Source of the DNA: CAZRQL01 sp964602415 | GTDB lineage: Bacteria > Bacteroidota > Bacteroidia > Cytophagales > Flammeovirgaceae | Direction of reading: 5' to 3' | Assembly: GCA_964602415.1 (NCBI GenBank) | Contig: CAZRQL010000021.1 | Coordinates: 1 to 62,587 of the forward strand | Length of the DNA: 62,587 bases | Shown here: positions 32,297 to 41,756 of the stretch, one piece after another | Layout: each line of letters opens with the position of its first letter | Numbering within the stretch: position 1 is the stretch's first letter | Translations under genes and position numbers: made by a program | The notes under the pieces: model-generated | Seen by the model: only the letters and a program-made list of their open reading frames with translations | Told to the model about the DNA's origin: nothing | The model's database searches: none

Positions 32297-34963
32297 ATGA
32301 AGCGAATTTACCTAACTTTTTTGGGTTTGATTTTTAGTTTATTGGCACAAGCTCAAAGTGGCGTTGTCAGTGGAATTGTCTTAGATGCAACTGATTCTCA
32401 AGGTATTATTGGGGTGTCGGTTCGCATAAAAAACACCAGACTGGGAACGATTACCAATTTAGACGGAGGGTTTAGCCTCAAAAATGTGCCCGTGGGCAAA
32501 GCCACGCTGGTTTTCAACTTTGTAGGCTATGATGAACTGGAGGTAGAAATTGAAGTGCAAGAAGGAGAAAACAGCCCTTTGGACATCAAACTCTCACCTA
32601 ACGAAGTCGGCCTCAAAGAGGTAGAGGTTTTCGCCAATATGACTGAAGACCGCAAAACGCCGGTGGCTGTGTCGGGCTTGGACTACAACACCATTTCCGA
32701 GCAATTTGTGGGCATGGAACTGCCCGAAATGCTCAACACTTTTGCGGGTGTGTATGCCACGCAAGGCGCAGGCGGGTTTGGTGATAACGAGATATTTATC
32801 AGGGGTTTTCCTCAAACAGAAATCGCCTTTCTGGTCAATGGCATCCCTGTAAACGATATGGAAAACGGGCGCATGTATTGGTCTAACTTCGCGGGGATTT
32901 CAGAGGTTACGCGCCGCATGGAAGTACAGCGCGGTTTAGGAGCTACTAAGCTGGCCATCAACTCAATAGGCGGCACTGTGAACATGGTTACCAAGCCTTC
33001 CGAGCGCAGAAAAGGCGGCAGAATAGACTACTCACTGAGCAACGGTTTTTGGAACAACCGATTGCGTTTTACGCTCAACACGGGAGAAACCAAAAAAGGT
33101 TGGGCTATCTCGGTGCAAGGCTCACGCACCACCACCACCGCCCCAATGGGCGGGATGCTGGGACACCAATTTGGGGGCTACCGTCCGGGGGCTTTCGTGG
33201 ATGCTTGGTCTTACTACATAGCCGTCAACAAAAAAATCAATACCAAACACTCGGTCATGTTCAGTGCTTTTGGTGCTCCGGTAAACAGAGGCACGGCTTG
33301 GAACACCACACAAGAGAACTACGACCGCTTTGGGAGCAACTATTTCAACTGGGCTGCCGGCTATTATAGAGGGGACTTTCTAAATGCCCGCCAAAACTAC
33401 GCCCACAAACCACAGATTGCCCTTTCGCATTATTGGAACGTAAGCCCTAAAGCCCAACTGACCACCTCAGTATATGCCTCTTATGCAAGGGTTTACTCCA
33501 CCCAACCACGAGGCGCATTCAACAGCAACAACCTTGCCCAGCGCGATGGAGACGGATACATACGATGGGATGACTTGGCAGCAGCCAACCGCAACGCCAC
33601 CATCACGGTAAATAATCCTTACGGAAGCCCCCTTGCTGCACCCATAACAGGCTACAATGCAAGCACTTGGCTGGAAGCCAGACACAACAACCACGACTGG
33701 TACGGGGTAATCTCAAACCTAAATATTGACCTGACAGACAAATTGAACTTGGTAACGGGCATTGATTTGAGGACGTACCGCGCCGACCACTACGCCACTG
33801 TTTTTGAGCTCTTTGGTGCAGATTTCTTATTGGACAAGTTCACTTCGGGAAGCACCAGCTTCGACAATAATATGCTGATACCCAACAACGTGGCTTATCG
33901 TGGAGACCGCATCAACTACGACTACTCCGGCCATGTGCGTTGGGCTGCCCTTTTTGCCCAAGCCGAGTACAGCGTATCAGACAAAATCACCTTATTTACC
34001 ACCATCACAGGCTCACAAACCAATATGTTTAGGATGGGCAACTTTTGGAATCAGAACGTTCCGCAAAATTCACTGGGCAAATCTGATGTCAAAACCTTCA
34101 ACAACTACAACATCAAAGCAGGGGGCACTTACCGCATAGACGGCAGAAACAGCGTGTATGCCAATTTGGGCAATTTTACCAGAGCACCGTATTTGGCTAC
34201 TGCTTATGTGGATACCCGCTACCGCAATGACTATTTGCAAAACCTAAAATCTGAGGGCATTACAGCCTTTGAACTGGGCTATGCCTACCGAATGAGCCGC
34301 CTAAAATTGAATTTGAATCTTTACCAAATCCAATGGCAGAACCGCATCGTCAATGGAGACTTGGGTTTGAATGACTTTAGGTTTACCGATGCCGACGGAA
34401 ACCAGCTCTTTTATACCATACAAGGCCAAAACGCCATACACCAAGGCATAGAAATGGACTTCAACGCCAATGTAATCAATAGCTTAGAAATCAGAGGTAT
34501 GATAAACTTGGGCGATTGGAAATGGAAAAACAATGCCGAAGCCACGGTCATCAACGACAATGGGCAAATTTTAGCCAAATCACAGTTTTATGCCGATGGG
34601 TTGCCTATTGGAAACACAGCCCAGACCACTGCTTTCATAGGCTTGCACTACAAGGGCATCAAAGACACCTATATCGGTGGCAGATTGATGTATTTTGATA
34701 GGCTGTATGTGGCTTACACGCCCGGCGACAGAAAATCACCCACCCAAGAAAAACCCAAACAACTGCCTTCTTATTCGCAAGTGGCTTTGTATGGCGGGCA
34801 CTATTTCAAACTGGGTGGGGAGATTCGCTCGCGCATCAGCTTCAATATCAACAACTTGTTCAATACCCAAGCCGCTTCATTTGCCAGTGTGTTTCAGGGT
34901 GAAACCCAATATGGCTACGTTTTCGGACGCACTTTCACATTGAATCTGGCTGTGGAATTTTAA
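32297..34963 (+). CDS. TonB-dependent receptor with CarboxypepD_reg-like domain
   Basis: The 888-residue outer-membrane protein has a signal peptide (LTFLGLIFSLLAQAQ) and a carboxypeptidase-regulatory-like domain (about 22-100, VSGIVLDATDSQGIIGVSVRIKN). A plug domain (about 120-230, with EIFIRGFPQTEIAFLVNGIPVNDME) and a beta-barrel end in LNLAVEF. It imports an unidentified ligand with TonB. It is followed at 20 bp by a DUF5689 lipoprotein, a likely partner. Confidence 0.93.
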   Translation: MKRIYLTFLGLIFSLLAQAQSGVVSGIVLDATDSQGIIGVSVRIKNTRLGTITNLDGGFSLKNVPVGKATLVFNFVGYDELEVEIEVQEGENSPLDIKLSPNEVGLKEVEVFANMTEDRKTPVAVSGLDYNTISEQFVGMELPEMLNTFAGVYATQGAGGFGDNEIFIRGFPQTEIAFLVNGIPVNDMENGRMYWSNFAGISEVTRRMEVQRGLGATKLAINSIGGTVNMVTKPSERRKGGRIDYSLSNGFWNNRLRFTLNTGETKKGWAISVQGSRTTTTAPMGGMLGHQFGGYRPGAFVDAWSYYIAVNKKINTKHSVMFSAFGAPVNRGTAWNTTQENYDRFGSNYFNWAAGYYRGDFLNARQNYAHKPQIALSHYWNVSPKAQLTTSVYASYARVYSTQPRGAFNSNNLAQRDGDGYIRWDDLAAANRNATITVNNPYGSPLAAPITGYNASTWLEARHNNHDWYGVISNLNIDLTDKLNLVTGIDLRTYRADHYATVFELFGADFLLDKFTSGSTSFDNNMLIPNNVAYRGDRINYDYSGHVRWAALFAQAEYSVSDKITLFTTITGSQTNMFRMGNFWNQNVPQNSLGKSDVKTFNNYNIKAGGTYRIDGRNSVYANLGNFTRAPYLATAYVDTRYRNDYLQNLKSEGITAFELGYAYRMSRLKLNLNLYQIQWQNRIVNGDLGLNDFRFTDADGNQLFYTIQGQNAIHQGIEMDFNANVINSLEIRGMINLGDWKWKNNAEATVINDNGQILAKSQFYADGLPIGNTAQTTAFIGLHYKGIKDTYIGGRLMYFDRLYVAYTPGDRKSPTQEKPKQLPSYSQVALYGGHYFKLGGEIRSRISFNINNLFNTQAASFASVFQGETQYGYVFGRTFTLNLAVEF

Positions 34964-34983
34964 TTTTTAAATCAATATTTCAA

Positions 34984-36027
34984 ATGAAAAAATTACTCCC
35001 TTTTGTGGCAATCCTACTTCTTTGGGGTTGTACCGAAGAAAAATACAAAAAAGCAACGGTTGCTTTTTACCCCTCTACCTCTGCTACTTTGTCTGAAAGC
35101 GGTCAGACTTTATCTATTTCATTGTTTTTCTCCTCAAAGATTGCCATTGAATCCCAAGTGGTTCTCAATTTTTCAAGTCTTGAGGGCATCGAAACCAGCC
35201 CGGCTGCTGACCCTTTTGGCAAAATGGTCATCCCCGTACAAGTAGGCGCGACTTCGGTGAGCTTTAGCATCAAACCCATCAACAACGACATTGAGCAAGG
35301 CAACCAAGCCATCAAAATTCGTATAGAAAATTACAACGGCGACATTCGCTCCAAAGCCAATGATTTGTTTGTACTTACCTTAGTGGATGACGACGGCCCG
35401 CGCACCCTTGCCGATTTGCGCGCTTTGTTTCCGCCCAGTCTGCCCGCTACCTCAAGGGTAAACATTGACGATGCCGAATACATCGTCAGGGGGGTCATCG
35501 TATCCGACCGAAGCACAGCCAATATCAACGCCCGCGCAGCCCACCTCCAAGACGGCACCGCCGCCATCGGACTGTTCTTTGACGCGGCTTGCCCTTATGA
35601 CCTTGGGGACAGCATCGAAATAAGAGGCGGAGAACAAGCCTATCTGGGCAAATTCAGCCAATTTTTGCAGTACAATATCAAAGCCTCACAAACCAAACTT
35701 GTCCAAAAAAATGTACAAGCCAAACCGCGCACCATCACCGGAGCCGATCTTCTGAACAATACCTATGAAGCTCAGTTAGTGCGAATAGAAGGCTGTATTT
35801 TTACGGGGGCGGGCACAGCAAAATACCACGAAGGCTCCGGATCCGGCACCAGCGTGAGCATCATCTGCGGGACAGGTAATTTTGTGCTGAGAACCACCTC
35901 AACCGCTACTTTCGGCAGTCAAACCTTGCCCGAAGGTACGCACACGCTCGTCGGGTTGGCAGGCAGATTCAACCAAACCGGACAACTCATCTTGAGAAAC
36001 CCCGCCAATGATGTAATCAAACAATAA
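34984..36027 (+). CDS. Lipoprotein with Calx-beta-like and DUF5689 domains
   Basis: The 347-residue lipoprotein has lipobox LWGC. It has a Calx-beta-type N-terminal domain (YPSTSATLSESGQTLSISLFF to LVDDDGPRTL) and a DUF5689 domain (about 145-347), starting DLRALFPPSLPATSRVNIDD and with AHLQDGTAAIGLFFD. DUF5689 is found in Bacteroidota surface lipoproteins near TonB receptors. It is probably co-transcribed with the receptor and ends at a terminator. Confidence 0.82.
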   Translation: MKKLLPFVAILLLWGCTEEKYKKATVAFYPSTSATLSESGQTLSISLFFSSKIAIESQVVLNFSSLEGIETSPAADPFGKMVIPVQVGATSVSFSIKPINNDIEQGNQAIKIRIENYNGDIRSKANDLFVLTLVDDDGPRTLADLRALFPPSLPATSRVNIDDAEYIVRGVIVSDRSTANINARAAHLQDGTAAIGLFFDAACPYDLGDSIEIRGGEQAYLGKFSQFLQYNIKASQTKLVQKNVQAKPRTITGADLLNNTYEAQLVRIEGCIFTGAGTAKYHEGSGSGTSVSIICGTGNFVLRTTSTATFGSQTLPEGTHTLVGLAGRFNQTGQLILRNPANDVIKQ

Positions 36028-36044
36028 ATAACTATTCACCCTTT

Positions 36045-36077
36045 AAAAGCCTTCCTAAACTCGATAGGAGGGCTTTT
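36045..36077 (+). terminator. Intrinsic terminator after the DUF5689 gene
   Basis: AAAGCCTTCCTA and TAGGAGGGCTTT form a stem with one wobble pair and a 7-8-nt loop, followed by a run of Ts. It lies 18 bp after the stop of the lipoprotein gene. Confidence 0.8.
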
Positions 36078-36119
36078 TTTTATTAATTGCAGCAGTTAAA
36101 GCAAATTATCCTAATACAA

Positions 36120-37220
36120 ATGCAACTAAAAAAAACTCATCTACTTACTTCATTCCAAATTTGGGTACTTGTCTTTTTATTAAAATGCTTGGCGGCTGTT
36201 ATTTACATTTATTACTATCAACATAAATCAGGGGATTTACTTTTTTATCAGCAGATATGGGAGGAACTTAGGGAAAATGGCAACTGGTTTTACAGCTCTC
36301 ATCCTTTGTTGTCTCAAGAGCCAAGAGTCGCTTTTTTTATTGCGTTGAGCCATCCGATTTATGTGTTGGCGCAAGGCAATCTGTGGGTGATGGGCATGCT
36401 GATGTCTTGTATTTCATTTTTGGGGAGTTTTTGGGCTTTTCAAATTTTAAAAAATATTTTTCCAAATGCTGTTTGGGCTGTTTTTATAGCCTTTTTTATT
36501 TGGCCACCTGTGGTTTTGTGGACTTCAGGCATAGGAAAAGAGGTTTTTGTAGCTTTTTTTCTTTATCCTATGGTGGCGTTAATTTTAAAAAATAATTTAA
36601 AAATCCAAGAATGGATATTTATGGCAATAGGTTTTGCTGTTTTGGTATTTTTAAAATATTACTATGCCGCTTTTTTTGCTACGCTTGCTTCTGCGTTGCT
36701 TATTTGGCGATTTTCTAAAATAAAATTAATCTATCTTTTTGGAATAATTCTGATTACAGCATTTGGATTTAGTTGGATTCATCCCAATCTAAACTGGAAT
36801 ACGATTTTAGACGCGATTGTTGTGAACAATCAAAAAATGGTCGCTGAAACAGTGTACCCATCACATCTTATCCAATTTTGGGATTTAAAACCCGATTTGG
36901 TTTCCTTTGCCGTAAATGCGCCTTTTGTTTGGTTTCAGGGTACTTTTGGCCCTTTTTGGGGGCTGAGTTGGGAGATGAAAACATTGGCTGTGGTGTCTTG
37001 GATACAAATACCCCTTGCTGTTTTAGCCCTAACCAATTATCGTTATTTCGATAAAAATTGGGTATTCTTTTTTGTTTTTTATTGTTGTGGTTTGGTGTTG
37101 TTATTGGCGTTTTCCGCGCCCAATTATGGCACGCTTTGGCGTTACAAAATAGCCACAGAGCCTTTTTGGATGAGCGGCTTGATTTATTATTCTACTCTTT
37201 TCAAAAGACCAAAATCTTGA
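36120..37220 (+). CDS. Unrecognised polytopic membrane protein
   Basis: From the ATG at 36120 the protein is 366 residues with about eight to ten hydrophobic helices and a Phe/Trp-rich composition. Loops include HKSGDLLFYQQIWEELRENG and SHPLLSQEP, loosely like the periplasmic loops of lipid-linked sugar glycosyltransferases, but no decisive motif is visible. The 3' end overlaps the convergent TPR gene by 34 bp. It is more AT-rich than its neighbours. Confidence 0.65.
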   Translation: MQLKKTHLLTSFQIWVLVFLLKCLAAVIYIYYYQHKSGDLLFYQQIWEELRENGNWFYSSHPLLSQEPRVAFFIALSHPIYVLAQGNLWVMGMLMSCISFLGSFWAFQILKNIFPNAVWAVFIAFFIWPPVVLWTSGIGKEVFVAFFLYPMVALILKNNLKIQEWIFMAIGFAVLVFLKYYYAAFFATLASALLIWRFSKIKLIYLFGIILITAFGFSWIHPNLNWNTILDAIVVNNQKMVAETVYPSHLIQFWDLKPDLVSFAVNAPFVWFQGTFGPFWGLSWEMKTLAVVSWIQIPLAVLALTNYRYFDKNWVFFFVFYCCGLVLLLAFSAPNYGTLWRYKIATEPFWMSGLIYYSTLFKRPKS

Positions 37221-38299
37221 ATGATGCCTAATGCGTCAGAATTTTTGGCTTTTTTGGCATAATAAAGGGCTTTTTCTTTTTCTAATTTATGATTGTAAAC
37301 CCTGCTCAAGCCGGCATAAATAAAAGTATCGTGTTGATAAAGTGGTTTGCCCATTTGAGGCATCAACTGCAAAGCCGCCAAAAACTCCCGTTCGGCAGCA
37401 TTAAAGTCGTTTTTTAGCTCCGCCAAATAGGCTTCGAAAATGTGTAAATAACCCTCATAAATAGGATGCAAAGGGAGTTTACTTTTTAGTTTTTGACATA
37501 CGGATTCAACATCTTGCCAATTTTGATTGATTACAGCCGCTTCACCAAACGAAATTAAAAAAAATAAATTATTGGGATACCTCTGCGAAAGCTGGGTATA
37601 AAGATGGTATCCGCCCTGTTTGTCTTTTTCAAATCTGAGGCGGATATGCGCATCAAAACTAAGTGCTTCGGGCTGAGAAAAAACCCCTGTTTGTGTAGCT
37701 TTAGCAACCAATTTAAGCCCCAGTTCACAGTTGCCTTTCTTAAAAAAACTCATAAAAGGCCTGTAAACGGGATAGGCTTGGGGATAAAATTCTCGATAAT
37801 AATAATAAATCCCCGATGTAAGATAAAAATCGGCAAACTCTGATTGCAGTTTCATACCCTCCAAAATTGAGTTGTAAAGGCTTCTGGCCTCACCCAATGC
37901 CAAAAGATAGTGCCCAAATTCGGCATAGTAACGCAAAATCATACTTCTGGCCACCAAGCGAATGTATTTTACTTCTGCATTTTTGGGGTTGATTTTCAGT
38001 ATTTGGTCTGCCAGTTCTGTGCTGCGCTCAAAGAGTTCCATTTGCTCTCTGAGTTCAGAGCTTTTGTCAGATGTGGGGTAATACTTCCAAAATAGAATCA
38101 TACCTGAGGCAAAAGGAATGGCCGGATGGTTGGGGTATTTTTGGGCTAAAATACGCAAATTGCTATCTGCAACCGCAAACTCCCAGTTGTACATTTGTTC
38201 GATAAGGGTTCGGGACAAAGAGACCGCAGACGAGTCAGCATTGATTTGTGCTCCAACGTGCCCCACTACAAACAACAGTACTACAAGCAAAAACCTCAT
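37187..38299 (-). CDS. Secreted TPR-like protein
   Basis: The 370-residue protein has a signal peptide (LLVVLLFVVGHVGAQ) and a helical repeat body with TPR-like units, for example ELADQILKINPKNAEVKYIRLVARS and LSQRYPNNLFFLISFGEAAVINQN. It is likely a periplasmic scaffold of unknown partner. It overlaps the preceding convergent gene and is co-directional with the methyltransferase gene upstream, with a 1-bp gap. Confidence 0.7.
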   Translation of the reverse strand: MRFLLVVLLFVVGHVGAQINADSSAVSLSRTLIEQMYNWEFAVADSNLRILAQKYPNHPAIPFASGMILFWKYYPTSDKSSELREQMELFERSTELADQILKINPKNAEVKYIRLVARSMILRYYAEFGHYLLALGEARSLYNSILEGMKLQSEFADFYLTSGIYYYYREFYPQAYPVYRPFMSFFKKGNCELGLKLVAKATQTGVFSQPEALSFDAHIRLRFEKDKQGGYHLYTQLSQRYPNNLFFLISFGEAAVINQNWQDVESVCQKLKSKLPLHPIYEGYLHIFEAYLAELKNDFNAAEREFLAALQLMPQMGKPLYQHDTFIYAGLSRVYNHKLEKEKALYYAKKAKNSDALGIIQDFGLLKRVE

Positions 38300-38300
38300 C

Positions 38301-39077
38301 TTACTTCACTTTCGTGCAGACACAAAAGAAATCGAATGAGCGACTCCAATCGGTCAAAAAAACATAATCTTCATGGGAAATATCGGCTACCAAACCGGAG
38401 CTTTTCTTCATCAATTTCTTGCGATTCAGGCGGTTGAGCACATCGTAAGGAAACTGCAAGACCCTACGCGGAAGTTTGTGCTGAAAATCAAAAATATCAA
38501 AGCGGGTAAATCTATCTACTGCTTTTTTGTTTTCTTGGTAATATTTCCAAACTTTTTCATTGCCTCCAATACCCAACAAATCTACGTGGCTGTAAAATTT
38601 TTTGCAGAGTTTCAGCAACTCTTGGGCATTGTATTCTCTGATGTGCCAAGGGTTTCTGGTCAAAGAAAGGTCTCGGTTAGGGGTAGTAAAAATCAACTTA
38701 CCTCCCGGCTTTAGTACTCTCCTAATCTCTTGGAGAAAAAGTTCGTCGTCTTCAATATGTTCGATGACTTGAAACGTAATTACTGTATCAAAACTCGATG
38801 AATTGAGCGTCAAAAAAGGAGGGATATTGGCAGTAATAAACCGAGCTTGGGGGTATTTTTGGGACAAAATGTTAATGAGTGTTTGGTTTTTGTCAATGGC
38901 TGTATAGGAATTGGCTTTGCTAATGAGAGCCTCTGTGCCTCTGCCCGCTCCGCAACCCACCTCCAATACATCGCCTACTACCATGCCGGACGCTTCAAAA
39001 TAGGGAAATAGCAATCTTTGGTGTATGACGTTATCACTTGTATCTTCGTGAGAAGTAATTTCTGTTGTATTAATCAT
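38301..39077 (-). CDS. Class I SAM-dependent methyltransferase
   Basis: From the ATG at 39077 the protein is 258 residues. It has motif I DVLEVGCGAGRGTEAL and the Methyltransf_11-type IEHIEDDELFLQEIRRVLKPGGKLIFTTPN. The family includes ubiquinone/menaquinone-type and polysaccharide-associated methyltransferases; the substrate is not identified. It neighbours a 2OG-oxygenase gene in the same direction. Confidence 0.87.
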   Translation of the reverse strand: MINTTEITSHEDTSDNVIHQRLLFPYFEASGMVVGDVLEVGCGAGRGTEALISKANSYTAIDKNQTLINILSQKYPQARFITANIPPFLTLNSSSFDTVITFQVIEHIEDDELFLQEIRRVLKPGGKLIFTTPNRDLSLTRNPWHIREYNAQELLKLCKKFYSHVDLLGIGGNEKVWKYYQENKKAVDRFTRFDIFDFQHKLPRRVLQFPYDVLNRLNRKKLMKKSSGLVADISHEDYVFLTDWSRSFDFFCVCTKVK

Positions 39078-39155
39078 AATAAAATTTAACCGCAAAAGTA
39101 AACAAGCCGCTTACAAGATAAGTTGCCTAACAATTAACAAAACATCAAACTTGTG

Positions 39156-39947
39156 TTACAGTTTGATACCCAGCTTTCTCAAAGTGGCTTTTGCCGTATT
39201 TTTGAGACTTTCTTTGATGGTAGTCTTGATTTGTTTGGCTTTGCCTTCTTCGGGTCTTGCACGAAAGACCGTATCGTGGTAAGGGGCGGCGTTGTCTCTT
39301 TCTTTGGTATAAAAATAAGCAAAGAAAGATTTCCTTGTAATATCCGGCGGCACGGTGATTTTCCCGTAGCCATGGTAGGATATTTCACTGGTCTCAAAGA
39401 GCACACAGCGATTGAACTGGGGGACGACTTTTTTCTCGCATTGGCTCATATCAGCGTTCCAAAGCTCCAAATGCCCGCCGTACTCTTGTTTCCAATCCTT
39501 CTGCAAATAAATAAGTAGGTTGAGCCTGCGGTGCACGTCCAACTTGGTGTGAATATTGAAATCAATGTGTATGTCAAGAAAACTGCCGTTTTCACCTTGG
39601 TGGATACCCGAACCCAAAGAATCGGGTGTGATAAAAACGTCTTTGATACCCGTAATTTGAGTGAGCAATTGATAAAAATCCTCAGACATAAGTCTGTCCC
39701 TTAGCTGTTTGAACTCAGGGGCGAACTTGGTGTAATCCGAGCCTTCGTATTTGTTTTCGTTGAGTCCTTTCCAGTGAGTGGACAACTGCTCCACACTGGG
39801 AAATTTTTCGTACAAAGCCATTGCAAAGTCGGCATCCAAAAAATTATCCATCACCAAATGGCGGTAGGGATAGGCTGTATCAAAAGATTGTTTGAGAGCG
39901 GGTATATTGTCAAAATAATACTTGTTGATTAAGTTGTTCATGGTCAT
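39156..39947 (-). CDS. 2-oxoglutarate/Fe(II)-dependent oxygenase
   Basis: The 263-residue protein (from the ATG at 39947) has the HxD iron motif in FLDIHIDFNIHTKLDVHRRLN, a distal His in SYHGYGK and the 2OG-binding Arg in TRKSFFAYFYT, as in prolyl-4-hydroxylase-like oxygenases. It hydroxylates an unknown substrate. The longer start would begin with TTG, so ATG is preferred. The C-terminal tail is basic (KQIKTTIKESLKNTAK). Confidence 0.83.
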   Translation of the reverse strand: MTMNNLINKYYFDNIPALKQSFDTAYPYRHLVMDNFLDADFAMALYEKFPSVEQLSTHWKGLNENKYEGSDYTKFAPEFKQLRDRLMSEDFYQLLTQITGIKDVFITPDSLGSGIHQGENGSFLDIHIDFNIHTKLDVHRRLNLLIYLQKDWKQEYGGHLELWNADMSQCEKKVVPQFNRCVLFETSEISYHGYGKITVPPDITRKSFFAYFYTKERDNAAPYHDTVFRARPEEGKAKQIKTTIKESLKNTAKATLRKLGIKL

Positions 39948-40008
39948 ATTTTTTTGCAAAATAACAAACTCATTTAGATTCTAAAAATTGCTGTCATTGG
40001 CATTGGGT

Positions 40009-41100
40009 TTATCGCTGTTTAGAGGTTATGTAGTTGCTCAGCGCACGGCGGTCAAACTGAGAGGGAATCAAAGGGCTGACCGTAGCAAAAAAGTTTTGCG
40101 TATCTGTTGTATAATCATAGCAGAATTTGGCAATTTCCAGTTTGTCTGTGCTGGAGGGAAACAAAGCCACCACCTCTTTGATTTGGTTGGAGCTGTAGCA
40201 TTTGCTCGCAGGAATCATATTTTTGGCTATGGCCAGCCTGTCAAAAGAGGAGGGTTGATTTTTTAGCGTGCTAACCAATTGCTGTTGCTGCGCATCGGTT
40301 ACCACACAACTCACCGGCACGGGCGCGACAGGCTGTGTAAAAGAAGCCACAAAGGAACTGAACTCTTGGCGGTTGGGCTGGTGGGCAAACAAAGCCACTG
40401 CTTGAGAAAAATTGCCTTCGTCATAGACTGTAGGCATAAGCCCCTTGAGCAAATCAAGACGGTCTTTTTCCAACTTTAGCAAGGAGGCAAGTTTCATGCC
40501 TTGTGCGGTAGAGAGGCAGTTTTTGGTGGCTATGTCTTTGGCAAGGGCAAACTTGTGATTTTCGTCTCTTGTTTCGACAATTTTTTGAGCCAAAAACACA
40601 AAATCGGCATCCGATAGAAAAACAGCGCAATTCTTTTTGCCGTTGTAGGTTTCGGCAGAAGGGTAGTTGAGTGGGGGAAACTCAAGCTGGGGGCGGGCAG
40701 CAGGCTGCGCAGGCTGAACAGGTGTCTGCACTTCAAGCGGTTTTGCGCCAATGAGTTCATAAAATTTGAATGCCGTTGAAAAATAAGCAAACGAGTTCAT
40801 CACTTCGTAAACATCCGCGCGGTTGGTGATATTGGGCAGTGCGGCCTGAGAGAGTTGGAGTCTGTCGGCATCCTCGGGGAAAAACTCCAGCAAGTCTTTC
40901 AACTGCGACACAGACAAACAATTGCTCTGCACCAAGGTCTGGCAGCGGTTCATGCGCTGCACCATGCTCGACACAGAAGCGATGGCACGCTTGGAAGTAG
41001 AAAAATCGGCCTCACTCATGGCCACCGTGCATTTGCGTTGAGCCATACCAAAATTGCTCGCAAAAACAAAAAACACCAAAAAAGTTATTCTTCTCATCAT
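40009..41100 (-). CDS. DUF4476 repeat protein
   Basis: The protein is 363 residues with a signal peptide (FLVFFVFASNFGMAQ) and three DUF4476 units, starting near CTVAMSEADF, CAVFLSDADFVFL and CVVTDAQQQQL, each followed by a LS-x-x-Q-x-K-x-L-LxFF-type helix. DUF4476 is a Bacteroidota periplasmic or extracellular domain of unknown function. A Pro/Ala-rich linker separates the first two units. Confidence 0.8.
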   Translation of the reverse strand: MMRRITFLVFFVFASNFGMAQRKCTVAMSEADFSTSKRAIASVSSMVQRMNRCQTLVQSNCLSVSQLKDLLEFFPEDADRLQLSQAALPNITNRADVYEVMNSFAYFSTAFKFYELIGAKPLEVQTPVQPAQPAARPQLEFPPLNYPSAETYNGKKNCAVFLSDADFVFLAQKIVETRDENHKFALAKDIATKNCLSTAQGMKLASLLKLEKDRLDLLKGLMPTVYDEGNFSQAVALFAHQPNRQEFSSFVASFTQPVAPVPVSCVVTDAQQQQLVSTLKNQPSSFDRLAIAKNMIPASKCYSSNQIKEVVALFPSSTDKLEIAKFCYDYTTDTQNFFATVSPLIPSQFDRRALSNYITSKQR

Positions 41101-41158
41101 TAAAAATTTATGTAAAGACAATTATGTTTGCCAATCATACACTAAAAATTAAATAACA

Positions 41159-41587
41159 ATGTTAAAACAAGGTCTTGGTATCTCTTCTTTTTTATTCTTG
41201 TGGGCTTGTATTCTTTCTTGTGAAAAAAGCGAGAATAACAACCAAGCAAACGCCAACCTTCGTAAGGTCAGCGAGTTGAGCGCATTGATGCGAAAGATGC
41301 AAAAAAGTTGCCAGCAGGTAAAAGAAGGCATAACGCAAGAACAGGCTTTTCCCGATTTCAGAGCCGACTTTGCCGCCCTCACCACCGCAGAGCCAACCGA
41401 TGAAAACATCAAAACCCCTGCTTTTGAGGCTATGGCACAGCACTTTTTGGCGCAGCTAAACCAACTCTACACCGAAGAACTGCCCAAAAAAGAAGCCTAC
41501 AACGCTTTGGTAGCCTCCTGTATAGCCTGCCACCAACAGCACTGCCAAGGGCCTATCAAAACCATCGAAAAATTATATCTTAAATAG
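41159..41587 (+). CDS. Lipoprotein with c-type heme motif
   Basis: The 142-residue lipoprotein has lipobox ILSC and a single CxxCH heme motif near the C-terminus (ASCIACHQQHC), preceded by four-helix-like segments. The layout resembles class II (cytochrome c'-like) monoheme proteins, in which the heme motif is also C-terminal. It may carry electrons or bind small ligands in the periplasm. It is transcribed divergently from the DUF4476 gene. Confidence 0.72.
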   Translation: MLKQGLGISSFLFLWACILSCEKSENNNQANANLRKVSELSALMRKMQKSCQQVKEGITQEQAFPDFRADFAALTTAEPTDENIKTPAFEAMAQHFLAQLNQLYTEELPKKEAYNALVASCIACHQQHCQGPIKTIEKLYLK

Positions 41588-41600
41588 TTTGAAAATTTTG

Positions 41601-41707
41601 AATTTATACCAAGATTTAAGTGATTTTTAAGATTTTAAGGATTGATTCGCTTGATTTTCAAGGATTTAATTCTAAAAAAAATATAAAACCACTTAATTTA
41701 TAGTATA
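41601..41707 (+). repeat. MITE-like element, copy A
   Basis: This 107-bp AT-rich intergenic segment matches the reverse complement of 46959-47065 with one mismatch. Its ends are imperfect inverted repeats (TATACCAAGATTTAAGTG against TATACTATAAATTAAGTG, 14 of 18). No coding sequence is inside. Confidence 0.75.
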
Positions 41708-41756
41708 TCAACCGTTTTATGAAGTTTTCGTATTAACATTAAGTTAACGTTTTATC